Origin: Edaphochlamys debaryana
Lineage: Eukaryota; Chlorophyta; Chlorophyceae; Chlamydomonadales
Assembly (NCBI GenBank): GCA_016858145.1
Contig: JAEHOE010000077.1
Span: forward strand, 436,501 to 500,500
Direction: 5' to 3'
DNA length: 64,000 nt
Every line of letters starts with the position of its first letter. Within the stretch, counting starts at the first letter, position 1. Below the pieces are notes generated by a model that saw only the letters and a list, made by a program, of their open reading frames with translations, was not told where the DNA came from and searched no databases. The position numbers and the translations under genes were made by a program. Shown piece after piece: positions 33,701-45,100 of the stretch.

Positions 33701-35696
33701 CATGGACGATACCGGCGACTGCATGGAGGCCGGCAGGCCGGACACAGACCCGCCGCCGCCACCCCCGCCGCCACCGCCGCCGCCAAGGTCGGGCCAGGCG
33801 TCGAGCTCTGACCTGACGTCACCACCCCCACCCCCACCGCCCCCGCCGCCGCCGCCCTTGCCGCCGACACCAGTGCCGCGGGTACCTCCGTACCCGTTCC
33901 CACCGGCAACACCGCTGCCGCCGCTGCCGACGGCGCCGGCACCGCCGATCTCGCCCCCGCCGCCGCCCTCGCCGCTGCCGCCCGGCGGCCCTTCAAGCCC
34001 GGCGCCGCCGCCAGTCTACCCATGGCCGGTCTCCCCGGCGGGCACGGCGCAGGCGCCGGCACCGCCCGGCTCTTCAACCGTAACGCCCACGGAGACCAAG
34101 ACGGCAGAAGACGACCCCAAGCCAGTCACCCCACCGTCTCCCTCGAGGCCTGAGCAGGCACCGCCGATAGGGCCGCCGCCACCGCCACCCCCGCCGCCGC
34201 CGCCACCAACCCCGCCGCCGCGCGGGGCGGACCAGCCGCTGCCACCGCCGCCGCCACCGCCGCCACCGCCGCCGCCACCGAGCCCTCCAGGCGAGCCCCA
34301 GCCGCCGCCGTTGCCACCCATCCCACCCGTCCCCCCCAGCCCGCCTCCCAATCCGCCCAGCCCCCCATCGCCGCCACCGCAGCCGCCGTCACCCCCGCTA
34401 CCGCCCTCCCCGCCCTCCCCCCCTCCGCTACCGCCCTCCCCGCCATCCCCACCACCGCTGCCGCCCTCCCCGCCAACCCCACCTCCACCGCCGCCGCCGC
34501 CACCGCCGCCGCCGGTGCCCCCTCCGCCGGCGCTTGGGCCGCCCTCTCAACCGCCGCTGCCACCACCACTGCCACTGGTGCCAGTGACGGTCAGCTCGCC
34601 CTCTCCTCAGCTGCCTGGCGTTCCAACGGTGCCGGTGCCGTCAAGGCCTCCGCTCGAGCCGCCAGGGACGCCGCCGCCGGGGTCCCCGTCGCCGCCGCTG
34701 CCGCCACCACCACCGTCTCCCGAGCCGCCTCCGCCACCAGGTGCGCCGCCTCCGCTGGCGCCCCCGTCACCTCCCCCACCCTCGCCGCCAGCGTTCCCAG
34801 TGATTCCACTTCAGCCGCCACCGGTCTCGCCATCTCCGCCACCCCAGTCGCCGCCGCCGCCGCTGCTCCCGCCGCCCTCGCCGCCACCCCAATCGCCGCC
34901 GCCTCCACTGCTCCCGCCGCCCTCACCGCCACCCCAGTCGCCGCCGCCGCCGCTGCTCCCGCCGCCCTCGCCGCCACCCCAATCGCCGCCGCCTCCACTA
35001 CTCCCGCCGCCCTCACCGCCACCCCAGTCGCCGCCGCCGCCTCTGGCCCCGCCCCCCTCGCCGCCGCCCCAGTCGCCGCCGCCGCTGGCCCCGCCTCCGT
35101 CGCCGCCGCCGCTGGCCCCGCCCCCCTCGCCGCCGCCCCAGTCGCCGCCGTCGCCGCTGGCCCCGCCGCCCTCGCCGCCACCCCAGTCGCCGCCGCCGCC
35201 GCTGGCCCCGCCGCCCTCGCCGCCACCCCAGTCGCCGCCGCCGCTGGCCCCGCCGCTCTCGCCGCCACCCCTGTCGCCGCCGCCGCTGGCCCCGCCGCTC
35301 TCGCCGCCACCCCAGTCGCCGCCGCTGGCCCCGCCGCTCTCGCCGCCGCCCCTGTCGCCGCCGCCACTGGCCCCACCCCCCTCGCCGCCACCCCAGTCGC
35401 CGCCGCCGCCGCTGGCCCCGCCGCTCTCGCCGCCACCCCAGTCGCCGCCACCAGGGTTGCCGCCACCAGGGTCGCCGCCGCCGGCGCTGCCGCCGCCTGG
35501 GCCTTCTCCGCCCTTCTCACCGCGGCCGCCCAGAGCCCCTCCTCCTCCCGAGGCGTCGCCACTCAGTTCACCTCCAGGGCTTCCGCCGCCGCCAAACGCT
35601 GAGGAGGCGGAATTGCCCGACCCTGTGGCTTCACCAACCGAAGAGGAGGTGGCGCAACCGTCGCCCCAACAACAACCGCCCGTGTACGGGCAATAA
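30770..35696 (+). CDS. Gametolysin-like metalloprotease (M11) with polyproline tail
   Basis: M11 proteases of volvocine algae degrade cell wall or extracellular matrix proteins during mating, hatching or wounding. Five exons: 30770-30872, 31070-32004, 32210-32343, 32473-32764 and 32979-35696, 1,393 codons plus stop, all in phase. A signal peptide (LPLALVCLLLALLLGALG) is followed by an N-terminal propeptide-like domain with a Gln-rich insert, then STVIFILDMCGYGAATTVD and CSYGRAKFNPDNVLILGPV, both typical of the family. The zinc site is HEIGHNYYLRH (residues about 509-519, HExxHxxxxxH), followed by CTMGFCC...HMWQLGW as the Met-turn region. Near residues 715-737 lies a DGLDNDCDG repeat-type motif like bacterial MopE. 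The final 640 residues are polyproline with PPSPPPQSPPPPLLPP-like units, as in hydroxyproline-rich wall glycoproteins. Identity is secure; substrate unknown. Confidence 0.92.
34830..35460 (+). repeat. Coding polyproline repeat array
   Basis: A tandem array in exon 5 of the metalloprotease encodes SPPPQSPPPPLLPPP and SPPPQSPPPPLAPPP units, at least ten copies, some shortened. DNA units differ mainly at third positions, and neighbouring units alternate in step, which suggests duplication of two-unit blocks. Confidence 0.9.
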
Positions 35697-37512
35697 CCCA
35701 TACGAAGAATCATACCGGAGCGAGCGTGCGAGCGGGGGTATCCCGTACATTTGGCGCTTTGGTGGGGGTGAGAGGCACCAGCGGGGAAGGCCCGCCGCAC
35801 CGTACAGTCTGAAGCGGCGGGGCCGAGTGCCGCACAGAAGATGGGAAGACAAGGACAGGTGTAGGTAGAGCGGATCGGGCAGAGCGGAACTGAAGCACGC
35901 ATGGATCATGACGACACCGAGTGCACATGGGGGCGTGAGCCTGAGTGCAGGGGGTGTGCGGAGCGCCTTGCTCCGCGCCGTCTCACGCAGAGATGTCGCC
36001 AATAAGTGTTTGGACAAACTGAAGGACCAGCGCACGGTTGGAAGGTTGCAAAGAAATTGGTTGAGCGCATTTGTGTGTTTTGCTGGTTGGGAGGTGCCAG
36101 GTTGGTTGCCAGCCCGTCTGTGGGTGCGTATGTGTGTGTTGCGTGTGTGCTGTGGTGTCATGCACCCGTTTTGGCCCTGTGTTGTGCCTGTGGCGCTTGC
36201 TTGTGGGTTCTCTACGAGATCACTCTTTCCTTTCCTTTCCAGGCTCTCGCCAACTCCTCTCCGGTTGACAGACACAGGGATTCTTCGCTTCGTTCAAACA
36301 ATGGAATATCGCAGTGATAGGTGTATGCGTGAGCTGCAATGTCAAAAGCAGAAGGAAAGGATGGGGGGGGCAGACGGGACCGTTTAGGGCAGGTGACTCG
36401 GCGCAGGATGTCGGGTTTCCTCAACTTCCGCCAACACGGAGCGGCCGTATACGATCCGGCTTTGGCCCGGTTACAGACTGGGAAGTGGACAATCAACGCA
36501 TACCGTAGGCAGGTGGTGACGCGAGTAGGATGCGGCAGTGTATAATTCAGTAGCGTGTGTGCATCAATTGATGAGCTGTTGCAGGGGTTGCAGGGTGTCC
36601 TGTATCCGGGATTGGCTGTTTGCGTACACGCCGTTCGCAGGTTTGACCATGTCTGGTGACGTGCAAGTCAGTGCGGGTCGTTCTCCTGTCCGCTCCGCCG
36701 GGCCGCTCCCCTGTGCACGCATCACGTTGTCGGGGTCCTATGCTCGCAGGGGCCGTGCAGCGTAGTCCGGACGACGACGAAGGGGGATGCAGCTGAACAC
36801 AACTAGGCTGTGCGCAACGCAACAGAAAGAGGGAGAGGCCGCGTCACGTTGTCGGGGTCACAGAGGGCATGCTGCTTGCAAATGGGCCCCTTATCTAATG
36901 CCGAAACACACCTCTCCCTGTACCACAATCCCCGGCAGTGGTGCCCCTGTGCGGCTGGCCCGGGTCTGACCTCTGACGCTGCGACGTTTCGCCCGAAGCC
37001 GAAAGCCGCGAACCCCTCATCCGCAGCGTTCAATGCTAAGGGCCTCTGGCGAGTGGCGAGCCGGGCTGCCTTGCGCACCCTGCTTACCCTGCACGGCCTG
37101 CCTGAGCAGGCGGCTGGAGGCCCAGGCCCGCAGGCCGTGCTCTCCTGCGCATGCATTGCACGCTTGCTGTGCACCTCACGCAGCCTCCTGCCTCACAATG
37201 CCTGCGAGGCCGACCGGTGGCATCCTTGCAAGCGGGTCCTCAGCAAGAAGCGCATGCAGTGCCTCAAGCCGCTCGCAGCCACTCGCAGCAGCCTTCCCGA
37301 AGCTCGACATGGGGAAGGCGGCACGCATGCGGCTGCTGATAGAGGTGTTGCGGCGCGCTGCAGCTTTGGGGTGCGACGGCCGGGCGGCGCGGGGCGGCGG
37401 GTGGGAGGGCGCGCGTGCCGGATGGTGTACGGTCGCGGTCCGCCCCAGTCGCGGAAGGGGGGGCCTGTTGCCCACAAACCTGCGTGCGACTTAGCTGCGT
37501 CACCTAGGCAAG
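35697..37512. other. Metalloprotease 3' flank and upstream region of thioredoxin-like gene
   Basis: No gene is supportable over 1.8 kb. 36725-36750 and 36845-36862 share the CACGTTGTCGGGGTC sequence, a short local repeat. Some open frames around 37000-37470 on both strands are Cys/Ala-rich but match nothing I recognise. Confidence 0.4.
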
Positions 37513-40391
37513 ATGACAAGATCACTATTAGCGCTTCTGGCCTTGAGCCTGGCCTGTTTAGTCTCGGCTGGTGAGGTGTCCTCCGGCAGCAAACCCGGGG
37601 TCGTCGAACTTACAGACGACAACTTCGACGCGGAGACTGCTAGTGGCGTATGGATGATCAAGGTATGTGAACAATAACTGCGCCGGGCTTTCTTGCTCCG
37701 GCGCGGTAAACGAGAATGCAGCAAGCTCGGGCGTCGCCCAGCGCGAGGCGGCCATGCAAGGATACCCTTGAGGTTGAGCTTAGGGGACTGGCTTGCAGCC
37801 CGGGGTTCAAGCTGACCGTCACACGGTTTGGGCAATTTGCCATCCACACCCGGTCAAGCACCCCCTCAGCCCCTGACGTCTCACCCAGGGCAAAAGCGGG
37901 GAAGGGGAGCTGTAACATGCCATGGGGTCCCCACTCTGCGAGCCATGTCCCGGTATGGACCCGTGCATACACGCTGCCCCTCGACGCTGCCCCCACCCAA
38001 CCCGCTGACCCACCGCGCCCCTGCCCCTTCCTGCCCCCTAATCCCATTCCTGCCCCATTGCTCAGATCTACGCCCCATGGTGAGTCCTACACGCCTGCAT
38101 CGGCCTAAGGGTGGGGCTCCGGCGCTGCCGTGTGCCACGCGCGCGGCCCTCGTCGCCCGGAGACCCGCCGCTCCGCCGGGGCTTCCCGCCAGCCCGGGGG
38201 GGTGGCAGTCACGCCTGGACCCAACACGCCCGCCAGATCTCATGGCCTGAGTCCACTCGGGTGGCTTGGCCTCTGTCCTCCGAAGCCCTTGGGGCCTGCA
38301 TGAGTGGTCGCTGTGCTGTTGGGTCCGAATCCGTAACCAGCCCGAGCCCCTGACCCTGCTCCGGGGAGCTCCACGAGCAGCGAGGGAGCCCGGCTGCGCG
38401 CCACCCCGCCACAGCCACTGCTGCGGCCGTCCCCATACGGGTCGGGTTCGGGTCCGGGCCGCTCGCAACCCCCACCCGGGGTCCTGCACAGGGGTCCCAG
38501 GGGGTCCGGGGGGTGGGGTGCCGTCTTCAAGCAGGGTTTCTCGCCCCTGCTGCCAGCGCTTTGGGCTTGAGGGTGGCAGAATGGCTGGCCGCTGCGGGGG
38601 CTGCGGGCTCCCCGAGCCTGCCAGGGGCCTCAAGGAGACAGCGCCCCGCCCGGCACTCCCCGACTGCTAGGGGGCTGCGGACTTCCCGAGTCTGCGAGGG
38701 GGCGGACGGGGAACGCACGGCTGGGGGGGCCTTTGGCGGCACGATTCGGCCACATGGGGTCTTGGCGCTGGCCGCGACGGCTCCACCTGACGGCTGTATT
38801 TCCGCTGCGTGCCCCCCGCTGTCTAGCTCCCGTCCACGCTGGCCCCGCCCCGCCCCGGCCCCGGCCCCGGCCCCCGCCCTGGCCTGCCTCCCCCTGGACG
38901 CAGGTGCTCCCACTGCCGTCAGCTGGAGCCGCTGTGGAAGGTGTTTGCGGAGGAGGCGGAGGCGGACGGAGTGCGAGTGGGAAAGGTGGGGCGGGCGGGG
39001 CGGCGGCTGGGAGGGGGAGCCGCGGGAGCGGGCCGGTGATGGGGGACCTGGGAGGGCGGGGCGGGGCGGGGCGGGAGTGAGGCTCGTGGGGAAAGGCCGG
39101 GACTGGGAGCTGTCGGAAGGTCAAGGGGTGTCCGGTGTTGCACAGTTGCGCGCGTGTGAACGGCTGCTCGTGTTAGCCGGGGAAGCGTAGGCGCGGCGGG
39201 TAGCCGGCCGGTTCTAAGTACTCGAAGCCCGCCCCATCCCGCCCAGCCCGTTACGTGTAAGTCGCTGCCGTAGTCGCGTCGCGAGCCGCAGTGTGTAGCT
39301 GCAGTTGCGCGCGTGTGTGTGCAGGCGGGGGCCGGCTGCGCCTGCCTTCTCCTGCCCTGGATGGGCCCTCGACGAGGCTGTGCCCCTGGTCGCCCCCTGG
39401 CCCCTTCCCACCCCCCCTTCCCCCGACCCACATCGCCAGCACCATGCAGCCGCAAGCCCTCCCTCCCTCCCTCCCTTCCGCAGCCTCCTCCCTTGACCCC
39501 TGCCCCACAATCCCTGGACCTTCCTCACCCGCACTCCAGGGGAGCGTGCGCTCATGGCCCTCGCTTCACTTCCTCCTCCTCTCCTCCCCCCCACCCATTG
39601 CCCCTCCTTACCCCCATCAAGTCCCCCCTTACCTCCAACCCCCAACCCCCAACTCCCCTAACCCCCAACCCCCGACCCAGATCGACGGCACGCAGGAGCG
39701 CGCGCTCATGGCCCGCTTCCGCGTCACCGCCTTCCCCTCGCTCTTCCTGCTGCGCGAGGGCCGCACCTACGTCTACCAGGGCGCGCGCAACGTCGCCTCC
39801 TTCCGCGCCTTCGCCACGTCGGCCTTCGCGGCCGAGAAGGCGCTGCCCTTCCACAAGGCGCCCAACAGCCTGCTGGGGCGGCTGGTGGGGAAGCTGCACG
39901 GGTGGGTGTGTTTTAAGGGGGGGAGGGGAAGCAATTGAAGGGGTGCCGGGTTAAGGCCGTGCCAGCAGGCCGCAGGCCGTCACCCGCAAAGGGGTCTCAG
40001 GACGGGGGCACGAGAGCCCTGCCCCAGCCCGGGATTGCACGCCCCACCCTCCTCCCCCCCCTTCCCATCCCACCCACCCCTCCCACCACCCCACCCACCC
40101 CTCCCACCACCCCACCCACCCCTCCCACCACCCCACCACCCCTCCCCATCCCCCTCCCACCACCCCTCCCCTCCCACCACCCCCGCCCCCCCGCCCCCCA
40201 GCCTGCCCCGCATCGGCGTGCGCCTCTACCGCTCGCTGCGCCACGAGCGCGGCCTCTCCGACACCGCCATCGTGGCGGGCTTCCTGGCCATCCCCGTGGC
40301 CGTGGGGGCGGGGCTCATATGCCTGCTGGACGCGCTGTACGTGCGGAGGGCGAGGGACGAGTTCGGGCCGGAGCACGAGCACCAGGAGTAG
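37513..40391 (+). CDS. Thioredoxin-fold transmembrane protein (PDI/TMX-like)
   Basis: Predicted ER membrane thiol-disulfide oxidoreductase acting on secretory proteins. Five exons: 37513-37662, 38066-38079 (14 nt), 38904-38985, 39681-39901 and 40202-40391, 218 codons plus stop, all in phase. A signal peptide (SLLALLALSLACLVSAG) precedes a single thioredoxin domain with VVELTDDNFD, the active site WCSHC (around residues 55-59; CSHC rather than the PDI CGHC), a QERALMARFRVTAFPSLFLL stretch containing the cis-proline, and a C-terminal transmembrane helix (AIVAGFLAIPVAVGAGLICL). The tail is acidic and His-rich (FGPEHEHQE). The active-site cysteines straddle the microexon: it encodes IYAPW, so it must be spliced in for catalysis. 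The stop region is partly copied 184 bp downstream. Confidence 0.9.
39152..39310 (+). repeat. Dispersed element, long copy (thioredoxin-like intron 3)
   Basis: GTGTGAACGGCTGCTCGTGT then an AGCCGGGGAAGCGTAGGCGCGG stretch, GCCGGCCGGTTCTAAG, CCCATCCCGCCC and CCGTTACGTGTAAG blocks. It aligns to the reverse complement of 24876-25045. Confidence 0.85.
40063..40200 (+). repeat. C-rich tandem repeat at an intron acceptor
   Basis: CCCACCCCTCCCACCACC-type units of about 17-18 bp repeat several times just before the exon 5 acceptor of the thioredoxin-like gene, making an unusually long polypyrimidine-like tract with interspersed A. Confidence 0.8.
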
Positions 40392-40580
40392 GGCTGGGGA
40401 GGGGTTCGGGGTCAGAAGCAGAGCACAAGAGCGGTTGGGTAGGGGACGTGGGGGGTGCGGGTTAGGAGGGGAAGAGGGAGGGCCGGGAGGGGGAGGGGAG
40501 GGCGTGAGGGGTGGCCGGAGGGAGCGTGGGGAGGTGGGGGAGGAGACTGCGCTGGAGCATAGCACCAGGAGTAGGGGTGG
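40370..40580 (+). repeat. Copy of the thioredoxin-like gene's stop region in its 3' flank
   Basis: GGAGCACGAGCACCAGGAGT and the following AGGGCTGGGG (40370-40399, containing the TAG stop) recur as GGAGCATAGCACCAGGAGTA and GGGGTGG at 40554-40580. Confidence 0.75.
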
Positions 40581-42112
40581 CGGGGGAGGGGGAGCACGGG
40601 AGAAGGGGTGGGGTGGAAGGGGGTAGCAAGGACGAGAAGCCGTAAGGACTGGGGAACGGGCGAGCAAGGGTAAAGGACTGATGGGAGGGGGCCTGGTGCA
40701 GAGCGGAGCGGACCAGGGGGTGGGGGCAGTGGGACCGGGAGCGTCACGAGAGCTGGGAGGATGGGGGCGGCTGGAGAGGGGGGGGAGGGAGGCGAAGCAG
40801 GGGGGACGAAGGCGTGTTGGCGGATGAAGGGTAGCCGTCAGCTTGTCACCGAATGTGTGAGGTAGAGCTTAGGGTGCAGCAGACAACAGGGTTGTTACCG
40901 GACGGCAGCCCTGGCGTCAGGGCTCAGAGGCACCGTGGGCAGGTGGGGTGCGCACCCCGCTGTACTTGCAGGGCGTGGCGTGAGCGGTGCGGGACGCAGC
41001 GGGTGGTGGGACGGAGCTGGGTGCTGGGTGAGGCCGTCGACGGCTGGATTGATAGAGCAGGGGCGATCGCCCTCACCATGTTGGACGTGCATGCGCTTGG
41101 CCCCTCACTCTCTGGCACTCGTACCAAGTAGACACGGTGCTCAAGGCCTCAAGCCTCTGGAGGCCCGCGCCGGATCCGGATTCCCGGTCGTGCATGCATT
41201 GGGGCACGTGGTTCAGGGGTAGCTTGCGTGTACTGCTCGAGTGACCTTGCCCAAGTCCCTGCCCGTCTCGTCACTCCTCGTCACTCCAGCTCGCACTGTG
41301 CATTGGGACCCCGACGCCCCATTATCGATGCCAATGGCCAGTGCCATCCGAATGGAAGCCCTAACCTACATAATGCAACACACACCTCAGCGCAAGCCTC
41401 AGCGCATGCTTCTATGCATCCGCAGCCGCTGTGTCGCACCCCGTCCAACGTCTACCTCACGCCTCTTATCAGTCTCCTGCCGCTCACGTCGCCAACCTCC
41501 TTTCAGCACCCGGCAGCCTGACCCATGCAAGTAGAGGCCAAGGCACAGCCAGCCGGGAACACGGGGTACCGGCACGTCCGGCCCCCTGGGCGTGGTTCAG
41601 CGGGGCTATGCCTTGGGCGCACCCCGGGCGCGGTGAGTAGCCGTGCGTGCTATCTTGCACCGTGCATAGCATTCTGCTTTCCCTTCAAACCCGGCGAGCT
41701 GGAGCCCAGTCCATTCCACCCACACGACCTGCTCAGGACCGCCAGGACCCGGCGGCAGGCTGCGGGGGGTCAGAGGGCTCTTTGCCGGAAGCCCTCCCAC
41801 AAGGCCAGCAAGGGAAACGGTACATGGGATCAATCATCATGGCTATCGCCGAAACACCCCCGGCACATGCACTTGGCACTCTGCACGCCAACATACGAGT
41901 GCACCTGCATCGGCACCCCCCGTGGTAACAGGGACAGTCGCCTCGATCAAGTCGACTCCGCTTACTAGTGTCGCCTGTTCTTATGACCCTCCATCCCATC
42001 AGTCGCTCGGTAGCCGCCTGCGGCTCTGCATGACAAGCGGGGCGCCCCCATGGGGGCGGAGTTCATGCGTGAACCCCCTGCATGGAATGAACCACACTGG
42101 GGCGGCGGCCTG
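40392..42112. other. Convergent 3' flanks, thioredoxin-like / exostosin genes
   Basis: No gene seen over 1.7 kb. The first 400 bases are strongly G-rich and purine-biased. A run of GCCGCGGCC repeats at 42120-42145 just inside the exostosin stop codes an Ala tract. No clear poly(A) motif on either strand. Confidence 0.45.
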
Positions 42113-45100
42113 CTACGCGGCCGCCGCGGCCGCCGCGGCGGCGTCCCCCCCTGCGGCGGTCCCCCCGGCCTCCCCCCGCGTGTACGGTATCCGGCCGTGC
42201 AGCCACTGAAGGATGGTGGAGAGGGCGTCCACCTGGGGGGGGTAGCATGTGTGTGGGCGCGGGAGGACTTGGGTGGGTAGACTGAAGACAGGGGGGAGGC
42301 CACCGATAGGGGGAGGCCGAACCACCCATGCGCCGTACGCCGTACGGTCGTACGCCGTACCTGTACCGGGAAGCGTGTGACGGGCTGGAAGGGATGGAGC
42401 TCCGGGACTGAGCCCTGGTAGATAGCCTGCCGCATGCAGGGATAGGCGAAGCGGAGGAGAGGGGGCGGCGGGGTGGGGAGCAGCCACTGCTTGGCACGTC
42501 ATATGTGCGGTTCCAAGAAACCCTGCCTTTGCGTTACTTTTTCTCAAGGGCCGAGCATGGGTCGCCCTTCGCACCTGCGCATTTGCATGCGTGGTCTGAC
42601 TCTCTCGCATGGCGGCCCGCACTGTCGCCCCCTGGGCGTAGGCGAATCTGGCGCCAGGTCGGGGGAGGGCAGGGCCGTCAGGGAGGGGCTGCGCAGAGTG
42701 GAAGGCGAAACCCCCCTCCATGTCCCTGCACCTGTTGCTTGCCCTGTGCCCCCCCACCTGTGCCACACCAGCGCTAGTTTCCGCTGCATGCGCTCAATCT
42801 GCATGGGGGGTCGGCCGGGGGCACACCGTCAAAAGGTGAGAGGGCCGACCTGTTGATCTGGAAGGCCTCACGTGCGGCACAACTAGATCCGCGAGCATCC
42901 AAGGGAAGACAGATAGGTACGGCATCACCTGGCCTTTACTAATGGCCTTGAGTAGGTTGGGTAGGTGTTCGTTGACCGCCGCCTCCTCGATCCGCAGCGA
43001 GAAGGAATCCAGATCCAGGATGGATTCGAACAGCGCATGGGTCCGATCCATGATGATGAGGGGCAGGCAGCCGTGGAGCACGCTGCGTGTGGGCGTGTGG
43101 GCAAGGGCAGCGATGTCCGGAATGTGCTCCCCTCTCTTCATGGCCCCGCATGTGCGGTACATGTGCAGGTCCATCCCAGCCCCCGGCGGCCCCACTCACG
43201 CATCCTCCATTCGCATGGCGTAGCCGTCGCCTGCGCATGCGGGGTGTGGCGGTTAGGCAAAGGGCGAGGCAAGCAATGCTACTCCTAGCGTTTCGACTCT
43301 TCCACCCAGCACGCCCTGCAACCGATCGCCGCCACGCCCCATGCAAGGCCGCTCGCCCTCCGCAGCCCTCCCTGCTGCGTCCTCCGCTGCCCTGCCTCTC
43401 CACCCCTCACCCCCCTCGCCCCAGGCCTGCCCCTCGCCCTCCGCCCGACCACCCAACACCCCTCCACCCACCCGGCACCACAGCGCAGAACACGGACCGG
43501 GCCAGATGTTCGCTGTAATTGCCCGGGATCTCGGCCTGGGGCAGGGGGTTGGGGGCAAGGCGTGGGGCAGGTGCGCGGAGACCAACCGTCAGTGCAGCTT
43601 GGTAAGGCTGAAGGGCTGCCTTGGGCAGGGGGAAGGGACAGGGGCGGAGGCATGCACGGAGGCGTCTATTCTAGCCGGATGGGAGCAGGCGCCACTACAG
43701 TGCTGTCCGGTGTGTCTCCAAGCGACCCGCCACACATGCGGTAACCACCTAGCCCTCCTGGCGCGTCCCCTGACCCCACCGCCTCCCTCACCCAGTCGCC
43801 TACGAAGATGCGGTGCTTCTCCGCCCATTGGTTCGTGGTTGCCATGCTGGGGCAGGGCGGTTTGTCGGGACAACGGGGGAGCAGTAAGTCCGGAGCCGGA
43901 CAGCGGGCGGTGGCGGACTTGCAGAGTGAGGTACGGACGTACGGCAGGGTGTACGGCATCTGTAACCCATCCACCTGTACAGCTTCTGGCGGATGCCTCG
44001 GGAGTAGTTGGGCACGCGGTGGCGACCGATGTCGCCTGGGGGGCAGCGGGGGGTGGGTGCGGGGCGGCACGGTTTGCGGGCCGGGCTGTTCAGGGGGCAT
44101 CCATATGCTTTAGTAAAGCGCACATCCGTAAGCACAGGGTCCACTCAGGCCCCGCCAGGTCCAATGGAGCGGGGGCACGGTTGGAGCCGGGGCCTGGCGG
44201 CGGCACCGGGTGTCCCGCTGCGGCCCCATCCGTCCACCAACCCATCGAGTGATGGGGATCGCGCCCACCCCCCTGACCCACCCCTCAGGTAGAGCAGTAT
44301 GTCTCGGTGGTAGGGGGCGGCGCCCAGGAGGGGGGAGGCGGCGTAGTGCGCCGGGGCCTTGAGGCCGGGGATGACTAGGTCCTGTCAGGGGGTGGCCGAG
44401 TGGGGAGTGTATGGCGGGGCCTTGTGAGCGGGGGAGTCCGAGCACCCTTGAAACCGTGCCCCCCTTGCACCCCGCCCCTGCACCCTTCTCGGCTCCTCCC
44501 CCCCACCTTGCGTGGGTCGTAGCAGCGGTGGCCCTGGTACATGGAGAGCACGTCCGCGCCCCCCAGCACACCCGGCCACGTGAACCCCGTGGTGTAGTTG
44601 TCCTGCATGTACGACACACGTACGTACACCATTTACGGCAGGCGGGGCCAGGCGCTGAGGCAGGTAAAGAAGCTTAGGGAAACAAATCAGGAGGGCTTTT
44701 GTGTCGGGCGGTAGGATGTCAGCTTCCGTCCCGTCCGGGGCGACTGGGATGCGACTTCACGTGGCCTAAGAGCGCTCGCCCAGGACGCGAGACCCTGCGC
44801 CGCCCTGGCCTAGTTCGCTCCTCTGAACCCGGCTGCATTCTGCATGTCAGATCCAGATCCTGATCCTGATCCAGACGTGCATGAGTGGGCCCCAAATGTT
44901 GCTGCATGCTGCATGCTGCACGTCAAGGGCAGTGCGGGCACGGCAGACGCAATCCCGACGCGCATGGCCCCCTAGTGAGCTGCCCTTAACCCGAGCCGCT
45001 GCCGAGCCGGCCACCGCGTCTGTCCACCCACCCACCGGCAACCACGCGGAGTTGGATGTGTGGTTGAGGTCGAGGCGGCCCCTGCGGGACAGGGCACGGA

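Noticed and set aside
34591..35902. Two long minus-strand frames (Ala/Val-rich and Gly-rich) opposite the metalloprotease
   Set aside because: They are the antisense reading of the polyproline codons and carry no independent features.
37020..37480. Possible MYND-family fragment from Cys-rich frames
   Set aside because: The cysteine spacing does not fit MYND or another zinc finger, and no adjoining exon could be found.
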